A stretch of DNA of 17,231 nucleotides from Nitrospirota bacterium (GCA_016222925.1 JACRQB010000074.1:1-17231); one strand, 5' to 3'. Positions 6,568 through 12,798 are shown, numbered from the stretch's first letter. The notes: generated from the letters alone by a model not told the origin. Numbers and translations are program-made.

Positions 6568-7548
6568 ATGACACGTATCTGGTACATCGGCTTGTTGATG
6601 TGCTGTGTCCTCGCCTGGTCCGGATCTGCCACGGCCGAGACCCAGTCCGAGCATGTGGATTGGGGGCGGTGGAGTTTCGACTGGGAAGTCAGGGACAACC
6701 AGGGCTTGGCGTTGCGAAACGTGAAGTATGCCGATGAGCTGATTCTCACCAAGGCCAGCATGCCCGTCGTACGTGTCAAGTATGTGAAAGAGATGGTCTG
6801 GTGGAATCCCTTCACCTGGTTTGGGTCTCGCGCTGAAAGCGGCCGCTGTGGTCCATTTCAGGATCGGTTGCGGTGGCAGGACCTGGTGCCGATCGTCAAT
6901 TGCGGCGACCAGAAAGTCTGCATGGAACGCTCAAGTCAGAATAATGTGAAGTGGCTCGAGCTGGGGATCTATGCCCGGATCGGGGAATATCACCTCTACC
7001 AAGCATGGCACCTATCGGACGACGGCGAGCTCCGTCCCGTTCTGCATAGCCGGGGCTTGTCGTGCAACACCAACCATGATCATCATCCCTATTGGCGGTT
7101 TGATTTTGATATCAACGGGAACGGTATGGATCAGGTCTTTGTTCATGAGGAGGGAGGATCGGATCGTGGGTGGGGGCCAGGTTGGCGGAAATATACGAAT
7201 GAGCGTAACGATGTCAAAGTTCCAGCACTCAGTAAAACCTGGTTAGTGCGCGATCAGCTGAACGGCCATGGCGTGTGGATTCTCCCTGGCACGGGCTATG
7301 TGCCGCTCAAAGATGACGGCGAGCGGGACAAGTTTGCCGACCTTGATGTGGCGATTCGTCGAGCCAACGCCAGCGAAGACGTGCCTTGGAGTTTTGGAGC
7401 GCGGGGTCAACTGGGATACGACGACGATAATCAGGGCGTGCAGGAGCAAGACGTCGTGTTCTGGTACGTCGCCCACTTGCCTCATATGGCTGCGTTGGGT
7501 CCGTCCAAATGGCTGACCCTTGGCCCCATCTTACGTGTACAGCGGTAG
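6568..7548 (+). CDS. Exported copper amine oxidase catalytic-domain-like protein, compact and divergent
   Basis: A 326-residue protein with a signal peptide ending SATA before ETQ (cleavage near residue 23), so periplasmic. Its order of motifs follows the copper amine oxidase catalytic domain, whose enzymes oxidise primary amines with Cu and topaquinone: WGRWSFDWEV...GLALRNVKY (31-54), IGEYHLYQAW...DDGEL (138-155), NHDHHPYWRFDFDINGNG (169-186), TWLVRD...GVWILPGTGY (224-244) and QDVVFWYVAHLPHM (294-307). Copper ligands would be His170, His172 and His306, and the topaquinone tyrosine Tyr141. The TPQ consensus T-x-x-N-Y-D/E-Y is however R-I-G-E-Y-H-L, so cofactor formation is uncertain. At ~300 mature residues it is shorter than the usual ~400-residue domain, with no clear equivalent of the catalytic-base segment. 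Start ATG 6568 follows GAGAGG; 10 bp after the previous gene. Confidence 0.78.
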   Translation: MTRIWYIGLLMCCVLAWSGSATAETQSEHVDWGRWSFDWEVRDNQGLALRNVKYADELILTKASMPVVRVKYVKEMVWWNPFTWFGSRAESGRCGPFQDRLRWQDLVPIVNCGDQKVCMERSSQNNVKWLELGIYARIGEYHLYQAWHLSDDGELRPVLHSRGLSCNTNHDHHPYWRFDFDINGNGMDQVFVHEEGGSDRGWGPGWRKYTNERNDVKVPALSKTWLVRDQLNGHGVWILPGTGYVPLKDDGERDKFADLDVAIRRANASEDVPWSFGARGQLGYDDDNQGVQEQDVVFWYVAHLPHMAALGPSKWLTLGPILRVQR

Positions 7549-7675
7549 TTATCAACGCACCTGGAAAATAAAATAGATGCCAGGCCTTATCTCCCGTATC
7601 ACTTCTTGTCTTCCCTGATGGAGGTGGCATAGCTTATGCTCTTTTCAAATTCAGATGGAATTTAAATTATCCCAG
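7549..7675. other. Intergenic stretch after the amine-oxidase-like gene
   Basis: No gene is seen. CCTGG (7561-7565) and CCAGG about 15 bases downstream could form a weak hairpin after the stop, with no U-tract. The stretch is AT-richer than the flanking genes towards its end. Confidence 0.4.
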
Positions 7676-7703
7676 TTGACAGCTACGATGGAAGAGGTAT
7701 ACA
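7676..7703 (+). promoter_or_regulatory. Sigma70-like promoter of the 23-residue peptide gene
   Basis: Consensus TTGACA at 7676-7681, a 16-bp spacer, and TATACA at 7698-7703. A transcript would start near 7710 and reach the peptide ATG at 7768 after a leader of about 58 nt. AT-rich sequence just upstream could act as an UP element. Confidence 0.55.
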
Positions 7704-7767
7704 GAGAAAGAACAGTTCACTGTCTACACGATTCTCCGAGTGATTCCGAATCAAGGAGGAGGTGAAG

Positions 7768-7839
7768 ATGGAAGACCTTAGTCCACCGGATTACAATGGC
7801 CCGCCGAGTCATGGGCGGGCGTCTCGCCGGTCACGTTAG
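7768..7839 (+). CDS. Small 23-residue Pro/Arg-rich peptide
   Basis: Too short for usual gene callers, but preceded by AAGGAGGAGGTGAAG, one of the strongest ribosome sites in the window, and by a consensus-like promoter at 7676. The peptide begins MEDLSPPDYNGPPSHG and ends in an Arg/Ser-rich basic tail (RASRRSR): an acidic start, a Pro/Gly middle and a basic end. No hydrophobic segment or signal is present. It is not PqqA (no E-x3-Y core) and I recognise no family. A small AGCCG/CGGCT hairpin overlaps the stop (7838-7856). Alternatives are a leader peptide, a modified-peptide precursor, or an RNA whose start resembles an ORF. Confidence 0.45.
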   Translation: MEDLSPPDYNGPPSHGRASRRSR

Positions 7840-8165
7840 CCGGTTCTCTGTCGGCTCTCACATTCCCGTGTAGGGAATATCATATTGAATCTGATGAGCC
7901 TGTGGGAGATTCTCGGCTGGCGTAAGTGCCTCGTTGCTGGCGAGGGATCGCAATGCTCTTGACAAGTCGCCTCTAAACCTATTCCTCGTGCGGGTCTTCA
8001 TCACTACAAATAAAATCTTCTAGGCGTCCTAAGCGCCCTCTGCCAGCAGCCCACGGATCCGTGGGCTGCTGGTTGCGATTAGATCAGGTTTTTCAGGGAT
8101 CGAGAACACAATGTGCTGGTAGGCACAAGCATTCAAGGTCATGATTCCAAGGAAAGGAGCTAGCC
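7840..8165. other. Intergenic stretch between two small ORFs
   Basis: No protein gene is seen on either strand. It holds the small hairpin at 7838-7856, a lone TTGACA (7959-7964) without a convincing -10, and the 30-bp palindrome at 8043-8072. A short regulatory RNA running from the 7676 promoter to the palindrome is possible. Confidence 0.4.
8043..8072. terminator. Perfect 30-bp palindrome, possible terminator or protein-binding site
   Basis: Fifteen bases, CCAGCAGCCCACGGA, are followed without spacer by their exact reverse complement, centred on GGATCC. As RNA it would form a very stable stem with a minimal loop. No U-tract follows on either strand (TTGCGATT on +), so it is not a textbook intrinsic terminator; it may end the small transcript from 7710 or bind a dimeric protein. 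Confidence 0.5.
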
Positions 8166-8246
8166 ATGGACACTCTCGTAATGTTTATGGGCGTCATGCT
8201 CGTTATTTTTATCGGTGGCTTAGTGGTGTATAAGAAGAGCCAGTAA
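8166..8246 (+). CDS. 26-residue single-pass membrane peptide
   Basis: ATG 8166 follows AAAGGAG at good spacing. The peptide starts MDT, has about 18 consecutive hydrophobic residues (MFMGVMLVIFIGGLVV) and ends YKKSQ, the pattern of a single transmembrane helix with a short cytoplasmic positively charged end. Such mini-proteins often serve as accessory subunits of respiratory complexes or transporters, but I cannot assign a partner. It has its own downstream intrinsic terminator at 8315-8340, supporting a real transcription unit. It is not obviously a toxin: no antitoxin-like antisense unit was noticed. Confidence 0.5.
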   Translation: MDTLVMFMGVMLVIFIGGLVVYKKSQ

Positions 8247-8314
8247 GTAGCCTGCTATAGAACACTAGGGGAAGGGTTTACCAGCTCACGTGTCCGTCCC
8301 GACGGATGAGGGGT

Positions 8315-8347
8315 AGGCGATGGTCTGTGAGCCATCGCCTGTTCTTT
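8315..8347 (+). terminator. Intrinsic terminator
   Basis: A 9-bp perfect stem, AGGCGATGG (8315-8323) with CCATCGCCT (8332-8340), an 8-nt loop and a tail GTTCTTT. It follows the 26-residue membrane peptide gene by about 70 bp. Confidence 0.75.
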
Positions 8348-8418
8348 AGTGAGTGGGTGTGTCCGTAACGTGGTGGTGTGGATGGCGACGTCTGCATCGG
8401 TATCTTGTCATGACACTA

Positions 8419-8661
8419 TTACTTATGCTGACCTCGACGCTTGGTGAGCGTGTGTACCCACGAGTCTAACTCGGCTTGCAGTCCATCCAAGGTCCAATCG
8501 ATCTCTTTCCGGAACGCAACGCGGTAAAACCCATAGGACATGGTCTGGTCGAAGTATTCTGGACCACGGCTGGCCTGGGGATGTCGTGTCGTGGCCCAGT
8601 TGCGATCGATGTGATCCACGGCGAGACAGAATGCATGCTCAGGCCGTCCCAGGAGGACCAC
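8419..8661 (-). pseudogene. C-terminal remnant of an integrase-core (DDE) transposase
   Basis: About 80 codons remain. The translated sequence keeps an eroded form of the C-terminal part of IS3/IS481-type transposases: TTRHPQASRGPEYFDQT (compare RHPQTNG.ERF.QT), FYRVAFRKEI, and LDGLQAELDSWV (compare LEELQADLDAWL), then ends RRGQHK in place of the usual YN..RPHQG. The upstream catalytic Asp region, the transposase N-terminus and the terminal inverted repeats are not found, and the frame upstream (above about 8720) is closed. It is therefore a dead fragment, evidence of an old insertion in this gene-poor region. The family assignment is from motif wording only. Confidence 0.6.
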
Positions 8662-8719
8662 CGTGCTTTCAGTGATTCTGGGAGGACCCGATTCCGCAGA
8701 ATCGTATGCTGCTCAAAGA

Positions 8720-9210
8720 ATGGCAATATTGGATCAGCCAGAGCTTCGCTGCCGTGTTAACAGATTGAGTTACGCCAACATGGAGAAGAGACTGTAGGTC
8801 CATCAATCGATAAAGGTCTGTTGGCAGCTGCGAGTTCATGCTTGGCAAGGTGTAGGTTGTGACCTCCAATACCTGGTGCATTCGTGCTTGAATGTCTTAT
8901 ACGCTTAATCATCAGCGGTAACCGTTCTACTGCGACAATGTGTGTGTCAGCGGGAGACTGATGATTAGGCATATCCGCAGGCTCTACCCTTCACATTAAC
9001 AACAACGCTCAGACTTTGTGCTGCCCATGGATGTGAACACCACCTCGTGCTGGATATTGTTGAAATAATTTATGTGTTACGCTGAATGGAAAGAGTAGGA
9101 ACAACGGCATGATGAAATCTTGTTGCCGCGGTATCAAACTTGCTGCTTTAAGTCTTCTCGGTATTAAAGTTTGTCTCCTCCTCTAGAGACCGACTTGGAA
9201 CACGTATTGA
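8720..9210. other. Gene-poor, degenerate-looking stretch
   Basis: No supportable protein gene. One 25-codon ORF (9109-9186, beginning MMKSCC and ending in a Leu-rich stretch) has AGGA 8 nt before its first ATG, but nothing else supports it. It probably contains decayed mobile or accessory DNA adjoining the transposase remnant. Confidence 0.4.
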
Positions 9211-9237
9211 GAGCTTGCTATTGTGATCAGCAAGCTC
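9211..9237. repeat. Inverted repeat/hairpin
   Basis: GAGCTTGCT (9211-9219) and AGCAAGCTC (9229-9237) pair perfectly over a 9-nt loop. No U-tract follows on either strand, so the role is unclear (weak terminator, operator or repeat remnant). Confidence 0.45.
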
Positions 9238-9280
9238 ACTCGAAACGATGCGAAAGAAAATGGGTGAGTTGTAAGTCATA

Positions 9281-9319
9281 ATTGGTACGCTCATATGTTG
9301 AGAGGCGAGTCGTACCAAT
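9281..9319. repeat. Inverted repeat upstream of the interrupted ORF
   Basis: ATTGGTACG (9281-9289) and CGTACCAAT (9311-9319) are exact reverse complements; CTC (9290-9292) and GAG (9307-9309) extend the stem with a one-base bulge. It lies about 35 bp before the start at 9355 and could be an operator or a leader hairpin. Confidence 0.45.
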
Positions 9320-9354
9320 AGGAAAGTAGATCAGCTTCGAGAGGCGTGGGGCTA

Positions 9355-9648
9355 ATGCCAGTGTTCAAGACCAAGGGAACGCTCTTTCTCCTTATTGTCG
9401 GTCTGCTTGCGTGTTGTGTTGTGATGCAGATGGTTGGCATCCAAGCCTCACTATGGGACTCAACCCATATCGAAGATAATTCCGTAGAGTCGTCGATTAG
9501 CGGTGCAAGTGCTCTCGTCGCAGATACAGAGGACGTCAATATCCTCTCCACCGTTACATTCGGAAACGGTCCTCATTCCACCTTTACGCGTCAGGTGTTT
9601 CTCACTTCTTTCTTTCACCCTCCCGATTTATCCTACGGTACTTGTTGA
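9355..9648 (+). CDS. Hypothetical exported or anchored protein, ending at an in-frame TGA
   Basis: 97 residues from ATG 9355 (GAGAGG about 10 nt upstream; a GTG at 9346 is the alternative). The N-terminus is a typical signal or anchor segment: a basic start (MPVFKTKG) then about 20 hydrophobic residues (TLFLLIVGLLACCVVMQMV). The remainder is Ser/Thr/Asp-rich without a recognisable domain. The frame ends at TGA 9646-9648 just after a Cys codon, but the same frame is open again from 9649 to 9873 and then overlaps the ABC transporter start. This suggests that the two parts were once one ~173-codon gene interrupted by a nonsense change. Family not recognised. Confidence 0.4.
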   Translation: MPVFKTKGTLFLLIVGLLACCVVMQMVGIQASLWDSTHIEDNSVESSISGASALVADTEDVNILSTVTFGNGPHSTFTRQVFLTSFFHPPDLSYGTC

Positions 9649-9873
9649 TTTTTTGTAGACAAACTTCTGATCGGATTGTTGGCCGATAGGAGTTCTCTAC
9701 AGGCTGCCGTGGACCGTAGCGAGAGCCGTGACGCGGTGGCTCTCGACGGAATTTCGTACACACTCGTCGGGAAGCGGGATGTCCTTGTCGTTAATCTGGA
9801 AGCTGTCCTCATGCGTGGCTTTACAAAAGTGATTAATAGTAGAGGACAATCTAGGCTCTTGGAGATTCTCTGA
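9649..9873 (+). pseudogene. In-frame continuation after the TGA, coupled to the ABC transporter
   Basis: Seventy-four codons continue in the frame of the preceding ORF (after the stop: FFVDKLLIGLLADRSS). It contains a plausible folded piece (ALDGISYTLVGKRDVLVVNL) and ends at TGA 9871-9873, which shares its A with the next ATG (TGATG). Such overlap usually marks translationally coupled genes, so the segment probably belonged to a functional gene. If translated alone it could start at TTG 9676, but no ribosome site is evident. I see no recognisable family. Confidence 0.35.
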
Positions 9874-11684
9874 TGTGGTTGCCACTTACACGACTTCTAA
9901 AGTTATTGAGCCTCAAACAGCGGCGTCTCTCGTTTCTATTGCTCGGAGGAATGGTGCTTGCCGGCTTAATCGATGTGTTGGGAGTGACCTCGATACTGCC
10001 GTTTATGGCCGTCGTGGCAAAACCTGAATTGATACAGACGAATCCCTGGTTGCACAAGATTTTTACCATGCTGCTGTTTGAGTCTACCAATAGCTTTCTT
10101 ATGAGCCTGGGCTTCGCGGCGCTGGGGTTCATGCTTTTCAGTAATGCAGTGTCGCTCGCTACCGCGACTGCCATCTTGTGGTTTTCGAGCACTCTGGGGC
10201 TCTCACTTTCAGGGCGGATACTCTCGAGTTATTTGCGGCAACCCTATGCATATTTTCTGGAACACAATACGTCGAACCTTGTTGTAAATTGTACTGACGA
10301 TGTGACTCGTGTGACGACTGGCATCGTTACTTCTACCTTGCAGACGATTGCCAAATTGGTCGTCGTCATCAGTATTCTGCTTCTTGTGCTGTGGGTCGAT
10401 CCGTGGCTGGCGATCTCGGCCGGGGTCGTGATAGGGACGGTCTACGCCTGCGTGTTTCTCGGTATTCGTCAATTGGTGACCAGACTGGGAAGGGCCAGTA
10501 AGGACGCGAATCGAGAGCGATTTCGACTTGTCACAGAGATGTTGAATGGGATCAAGGAGCTCAAAATCCTGGGGCAAATTGAGGCCTATCCGCAACGGTT
10601 CGCGAGGTGGTCGGCGGTCTATGCCAAGAATCAATGGATCAGCGCCGCGGTGAGTCTGGTGCCGCGATACGCGATCGAAAGTATTGCGTTTGGGTCTATG
10701 ATCGTGGTGGTGCTCTATCTGCTTGCCGCCCGCAAGGATTTCACTGAAGTGATCCCTCTGCTGGTCCTGTATGCATTTACGGCCTACCGGTTGTTGCCGG
10801 CATTCCAGCAGCTCTTCAGCAGCGCCACGCAGATCCGGTTCAATCTGGCCTCCTTGGAGGTGGTTGAGGAAAGACTGAAGGTACTTGGGAGCGCACAAGC
10901 CAGAGAAGCTAAGCCGGGGCTGCTGGCGAAGGTGGACCCCGTTTCGTTTGAGCGTCAGATTGAACTAAAGAACATTGGTTTCGCATATTCTACTGTGCGC
11001 GGTCCCGTTCTCGATGATTTTACGCTTGCCATACAACGTAATGCGACGATCGCGTTGGTCGGTAGTACCGGGTCCGGGAAGACCACGATCGTTGACATTA
11101 TTTTGGGACTCCTGGAACCACAGCGTGGTTCCCTGTTGGTGGATGGCCGCCCTATAACGTCTGCGAATGTGACGGCCTGGCAGAAACGGCTGGGGTATGT
11201 GCCGCAGCACATCTATTTAGCCGACGATAGCCTCGCGGCGAATATTGCGTTCGGTGTGGCACCCAAACAGGTGCAGATGGATCGCGTCTGGCGCGCAGCG
11301 CAAATCGCCAAGCTGCATGAGTTTGTTCTTGCGGAGTTGCCTGACGGGTATGCCACCATGGTGGGTGAGCGTGGCGTGAAGCTCAGCGGTGGTCAGAGGC
11401 AACGCATCGGAATCGCTCGGGCCTTGTACAGCGACCCGGACGTGCTGATTCTGGACGAGGCGACGAGCGCGTTGGATGGCATCACTGAAGATGCGGTGAC
11501 GGATGCGCTTCAAGTCCTATTCCATGCCAAAACGATCATCATGATCGCCCATCGTCTGGGGACCGTGAAACATGCCGATCAGATCTATCTGCTCGAATCC
11601 GGGCGCGTAACAGACGAGGGGACCTATGAAGAGCTTCTGGATCGAAGCGATGTATTCCGTGCCATGGCAAAAGTATTTGACTAG
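9873..11684 (+). CDS. MsbA/PglK-type ABC transporter, fused permease and ATPase
   Basis: A 603-residue half-transporter that should homodimerise in the inner membrane. Residues 1-325 form the type IV exporter transmembrane domain with about six helices and the cytoplasmic coupling segment GIKELKILGQIEAYPQRF, characteristic of lipid-linked glycan or lipid flippases (PglK/MsbA-like). The ATPase domain has Walker A GSTGSGKTT (397-405), Q-loop PQ (Q445), signature LSGGQ (504-508), Walker B VLILDE (D528, catalytic E529) and switch His560 (IAHRLGT); all are intact, so it should be active. Substrate is not readable; flipping of a polyprenyl-linked oligosaccharide or lipid is the family precedent. 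ATG 9873 overlaps the upstream stop as TGATG. No glycosyltransferase genes lie next to it here. Confidence 0.92.
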   Translation: MWLPLTRLLKLLSLKQRRLSFLLLGGMVLAGLIDVLGVTSILPFMAVVAKPELIQTNPWLHKIFTMLLFESTNSFLMSLGFAALGFMLFSNAVSLATATAILWFSSTLGLSLSGRILSSYLRQPYAYFLEHNTSNLVVNCTDDVTRVTTGIVTSTLQTIAKLVVVISILLLVLWVDPWLAISAGVVIGTVYACVFLGIRQLVTRLGRASKDANRERFRLVTEMLNGIKELKILGQIEAYPQRFARWSAVYAKNQWISAAVSLVPRYAIESIAFGSMIVVVLYLLAARKDFTEVIPLLVLYAFTAYRLLPAFQQLFSSATQIRFNLASLEVVEERLKVLGSAQAREAKPGLLAKVDPVSFERQIELKNIGFAYSTVRGPVLDDFTLAIQRNATIALVGSTGSGKTTIVDIILGLLEPQRGSLLVDGRPITSANVTAWQKRLGYVPQHIYLADDSLAANIAFGVAPKQVQMDRVWRAAQIAKLHEFVLAELPDGYATMVGERGVKLSGGQRQRIGIARALYSDPDVLILDEATSALDGITEDAVTDALQVLFHAKTIIMIAHRLGTVKHADQIYLLESGRVTDEGTYEELLDRSDVFRAMAKVFD

Positions 11685-11712
11685 CATGCGAACTAGCTGT
11701 CGATTTCCGAAC

Positions 11713-11742
11713 GATGCCCGCAATGCCGGCATCGTGGGCATC
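11713..11742. terminator. Hairpin between convergent genes, likely bidirectional terminator
   Basis: GATGCCCGC (11713-11721) pairs with GTGGGCATC (11734-11742) in a 9-bp stem with one G-U pair; the 12-nt loop itself contains the palindrome ATGCCGGCAT. It lies 28 bp after the ABC transporter stop and just below the cytochrome stop. The + strand tail is CTGAACCCTTTT. Confidence 0.6.
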
Positions 11743-11752
11743 CTGAACCCTT

Positions 11753-12268
11753 TTAGTGAGAGGGGAACAAAATATATGGTTGTGGCGGCTCTTGATCCGG
11801 CGGAACATAGGCAGGCGCCGGTTCTCCTGCCGGGCCGAGCTTTCTGATAAATCGATAGATGGCTCGCAGGTCCTGCTCGGTCATTTCGCGCAGGACGAAC
11901 CATGGCATGGGTGGTCGAAACTCAACCGACCGTGAAACCTGGATCCACTGGGCTTCCGAGAGATTCTGCATGGAGAGCCGTATGTTGCTCGCGTAGGTTG
12001 TACCCCAAGGACCGCGCCATCCCATCGCATCTCCCTTAAGCCAGTCTTTTTCGGGAATCTTCCCTGCCGCTTCCGCATAGCCGGTCGTGTGGCAATCATT
12101 GCATCCGGCGATCTTGATGACATACCGTGCCCTCTCCTCAGTTTTCTTATCCAAGGGAGCAGCCTGACCGCTGGAGCGTTCCTTGTCCCCGGCAGTGGCT
12201 GCTGGCGCCACTGCAGTGATGAGGAGCAAACACAGCGCGGATGTGTGGATTCTTTGAATCAGGCGCAT
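11753..12268 (-). CDS. Periplasmic class I c-type cytochrome (monoheme)
   Basis: A 171-residue exported electron carrier. Signal peptide about residues 1-26 (hydrophobic LCLLLITAV, then APAATAG). A single heme-binding motif C56-N-D-C59-H60 gives covalent heme c with His60 as proximal ligand. Downstream are GPWGTTYASNIRLSMQNLS and RPPMPWFVLREM, as in small diheme/monoheme cytochromes of the alcohol-dehydrogenase-subunit type, where Met121 is the likely sixth ligand; a C-terminal helix (EQDLRAIYRFIRKLG) precedes a Pro-rich tail. The start ATG at 12266-12268 follows AGGGAGAAG. It lies 84 bp downstream of the small acidic protein gene on the same strand, and probably shares a transcript with it. 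The redox partner is unknown. Confidence 0.88.
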   Translation of the reverse strand: MRLIQRIHTSALCLLLITAVAPAATAGDKERSSGQAAPLDKKTEERARYVIKIAGCNDCHTTGYAEAAGKIPEKDWLKGDAMGWRGPWGTTYASNIRLSMQNLSEAQWIQVSRSVEFRPPMPWFVLREMTEQDLRAIYRFIRKLGPAGEPAPAYVPPDQEPPQPYILFPSH

Positions 12269-12352
12269 GGTTTCTTCTCCCTGATAGTGATGCCGCGTGG
12301 CGGCTCTCTGTTCTCACTGTCCCTGAAAGGTGGAACAGACCATGGGCGTCGT

Positions 12353-12526
12353 TCAGTACTCGTCGATTTCATCGGTCTCATCCAGCATCTCGGCCGTGAT
12401 CTCATCGGCCTCAGCGGTCCATTGAGCCAGTGGAATCCCTTTGGCTTTCAAAATGGCTTCCTGCTCTGTTCCTGCGGCTGTCGTTAGGTCATACGTGACA
12501 GTTTGTTTGACTTGAAACATTCTCAT
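12353..12526 (-). CDS. 57-residue acidic protein upstream of the cytochrome
   Basis: A short gene with a good ribosome site (AAAGGTGGA, 7 nt before ATG 12524-12526). The protein starts MRMFQVKQTVTYDL, has a helical middle (EQEAILKAKGIPLAQW) and a strongly acidic end (DEITAEMLDETDEIDEY). There is no signal peptide and no Cys, so it is cytoplasmic and not a cytochrome subunit by itself. Its length and separate ribosome site argue that it is a real gene transcribed ahead of the cytochrome c gene. I recognise no family. Possible roles are a regulator or a small assembly factor; neither is shown by the sequence. Confidence 0.65.
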   Translation of the reverse strand: MRMFQVKQTVTYDLTTAAGTEQEAILKAKGIPLAQWTAEADEITAEMLDETDEIDEY

Positions 12527-12798
12527 AATTATCCACCTTTGAATCCGTCCTATCTGCCATTGATACGTGGTGATTGACTATGTAGGCCCATAGCACGACG
12601 AAACGATGACCGGCCAGGTCTGATGGAATCCTTTCTATTTAGACACCTCTAACTACCATGCAAAATTGCCTAGAGAAGAGAGCCCCCTGATCACGAACTT
12701 CGCCTCAGGGAACCGTTGCATTGTAATCGATCCAACTACGGATACCTATAGGGGTCTTTTTCAAGACGTCATGTCTCCAAGACATTGTGGCTGTTGCC
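12527..12798. other. Divergent intergenic region
   Basis: No gene seen. It should hold the control region of the minus-strand acidic protein/cytochrome pair and, towards the right, of the NHL-repeat gene. A 6-bp hairpin CCCTGA (12685-12690)/TCAGGG (12705-12710) is present. No convincing minus-strand promoter was found. Confidence 0.4.

Noticed and set aside
7768..7839. PqqA-type cofactor precursor peptide
   Set aside because: Similar length, but the Glu-x3-Tyr core needed for PQQ formation is absent and no pqq genes are nearby.
7959..7964. TTGACA as a promoter for the 26-residue peptide gene
   Set aside because: No acceptable -10 at 15-19 bp; the nearest sequences (TATTCC, ATTCCT) match poorly.
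9109..9186. 25-codon ORF with a Leu-rich end
   Set aside because: Acceptable ribosome site but composition and surroundings look random; too weak to list as a gene.
9646..9648. TGA as a selenocysteine codon
   Set aside because: No clear hairpin in the following ~40 bases and no known selenoprotein context; a nonsense change is simpler.
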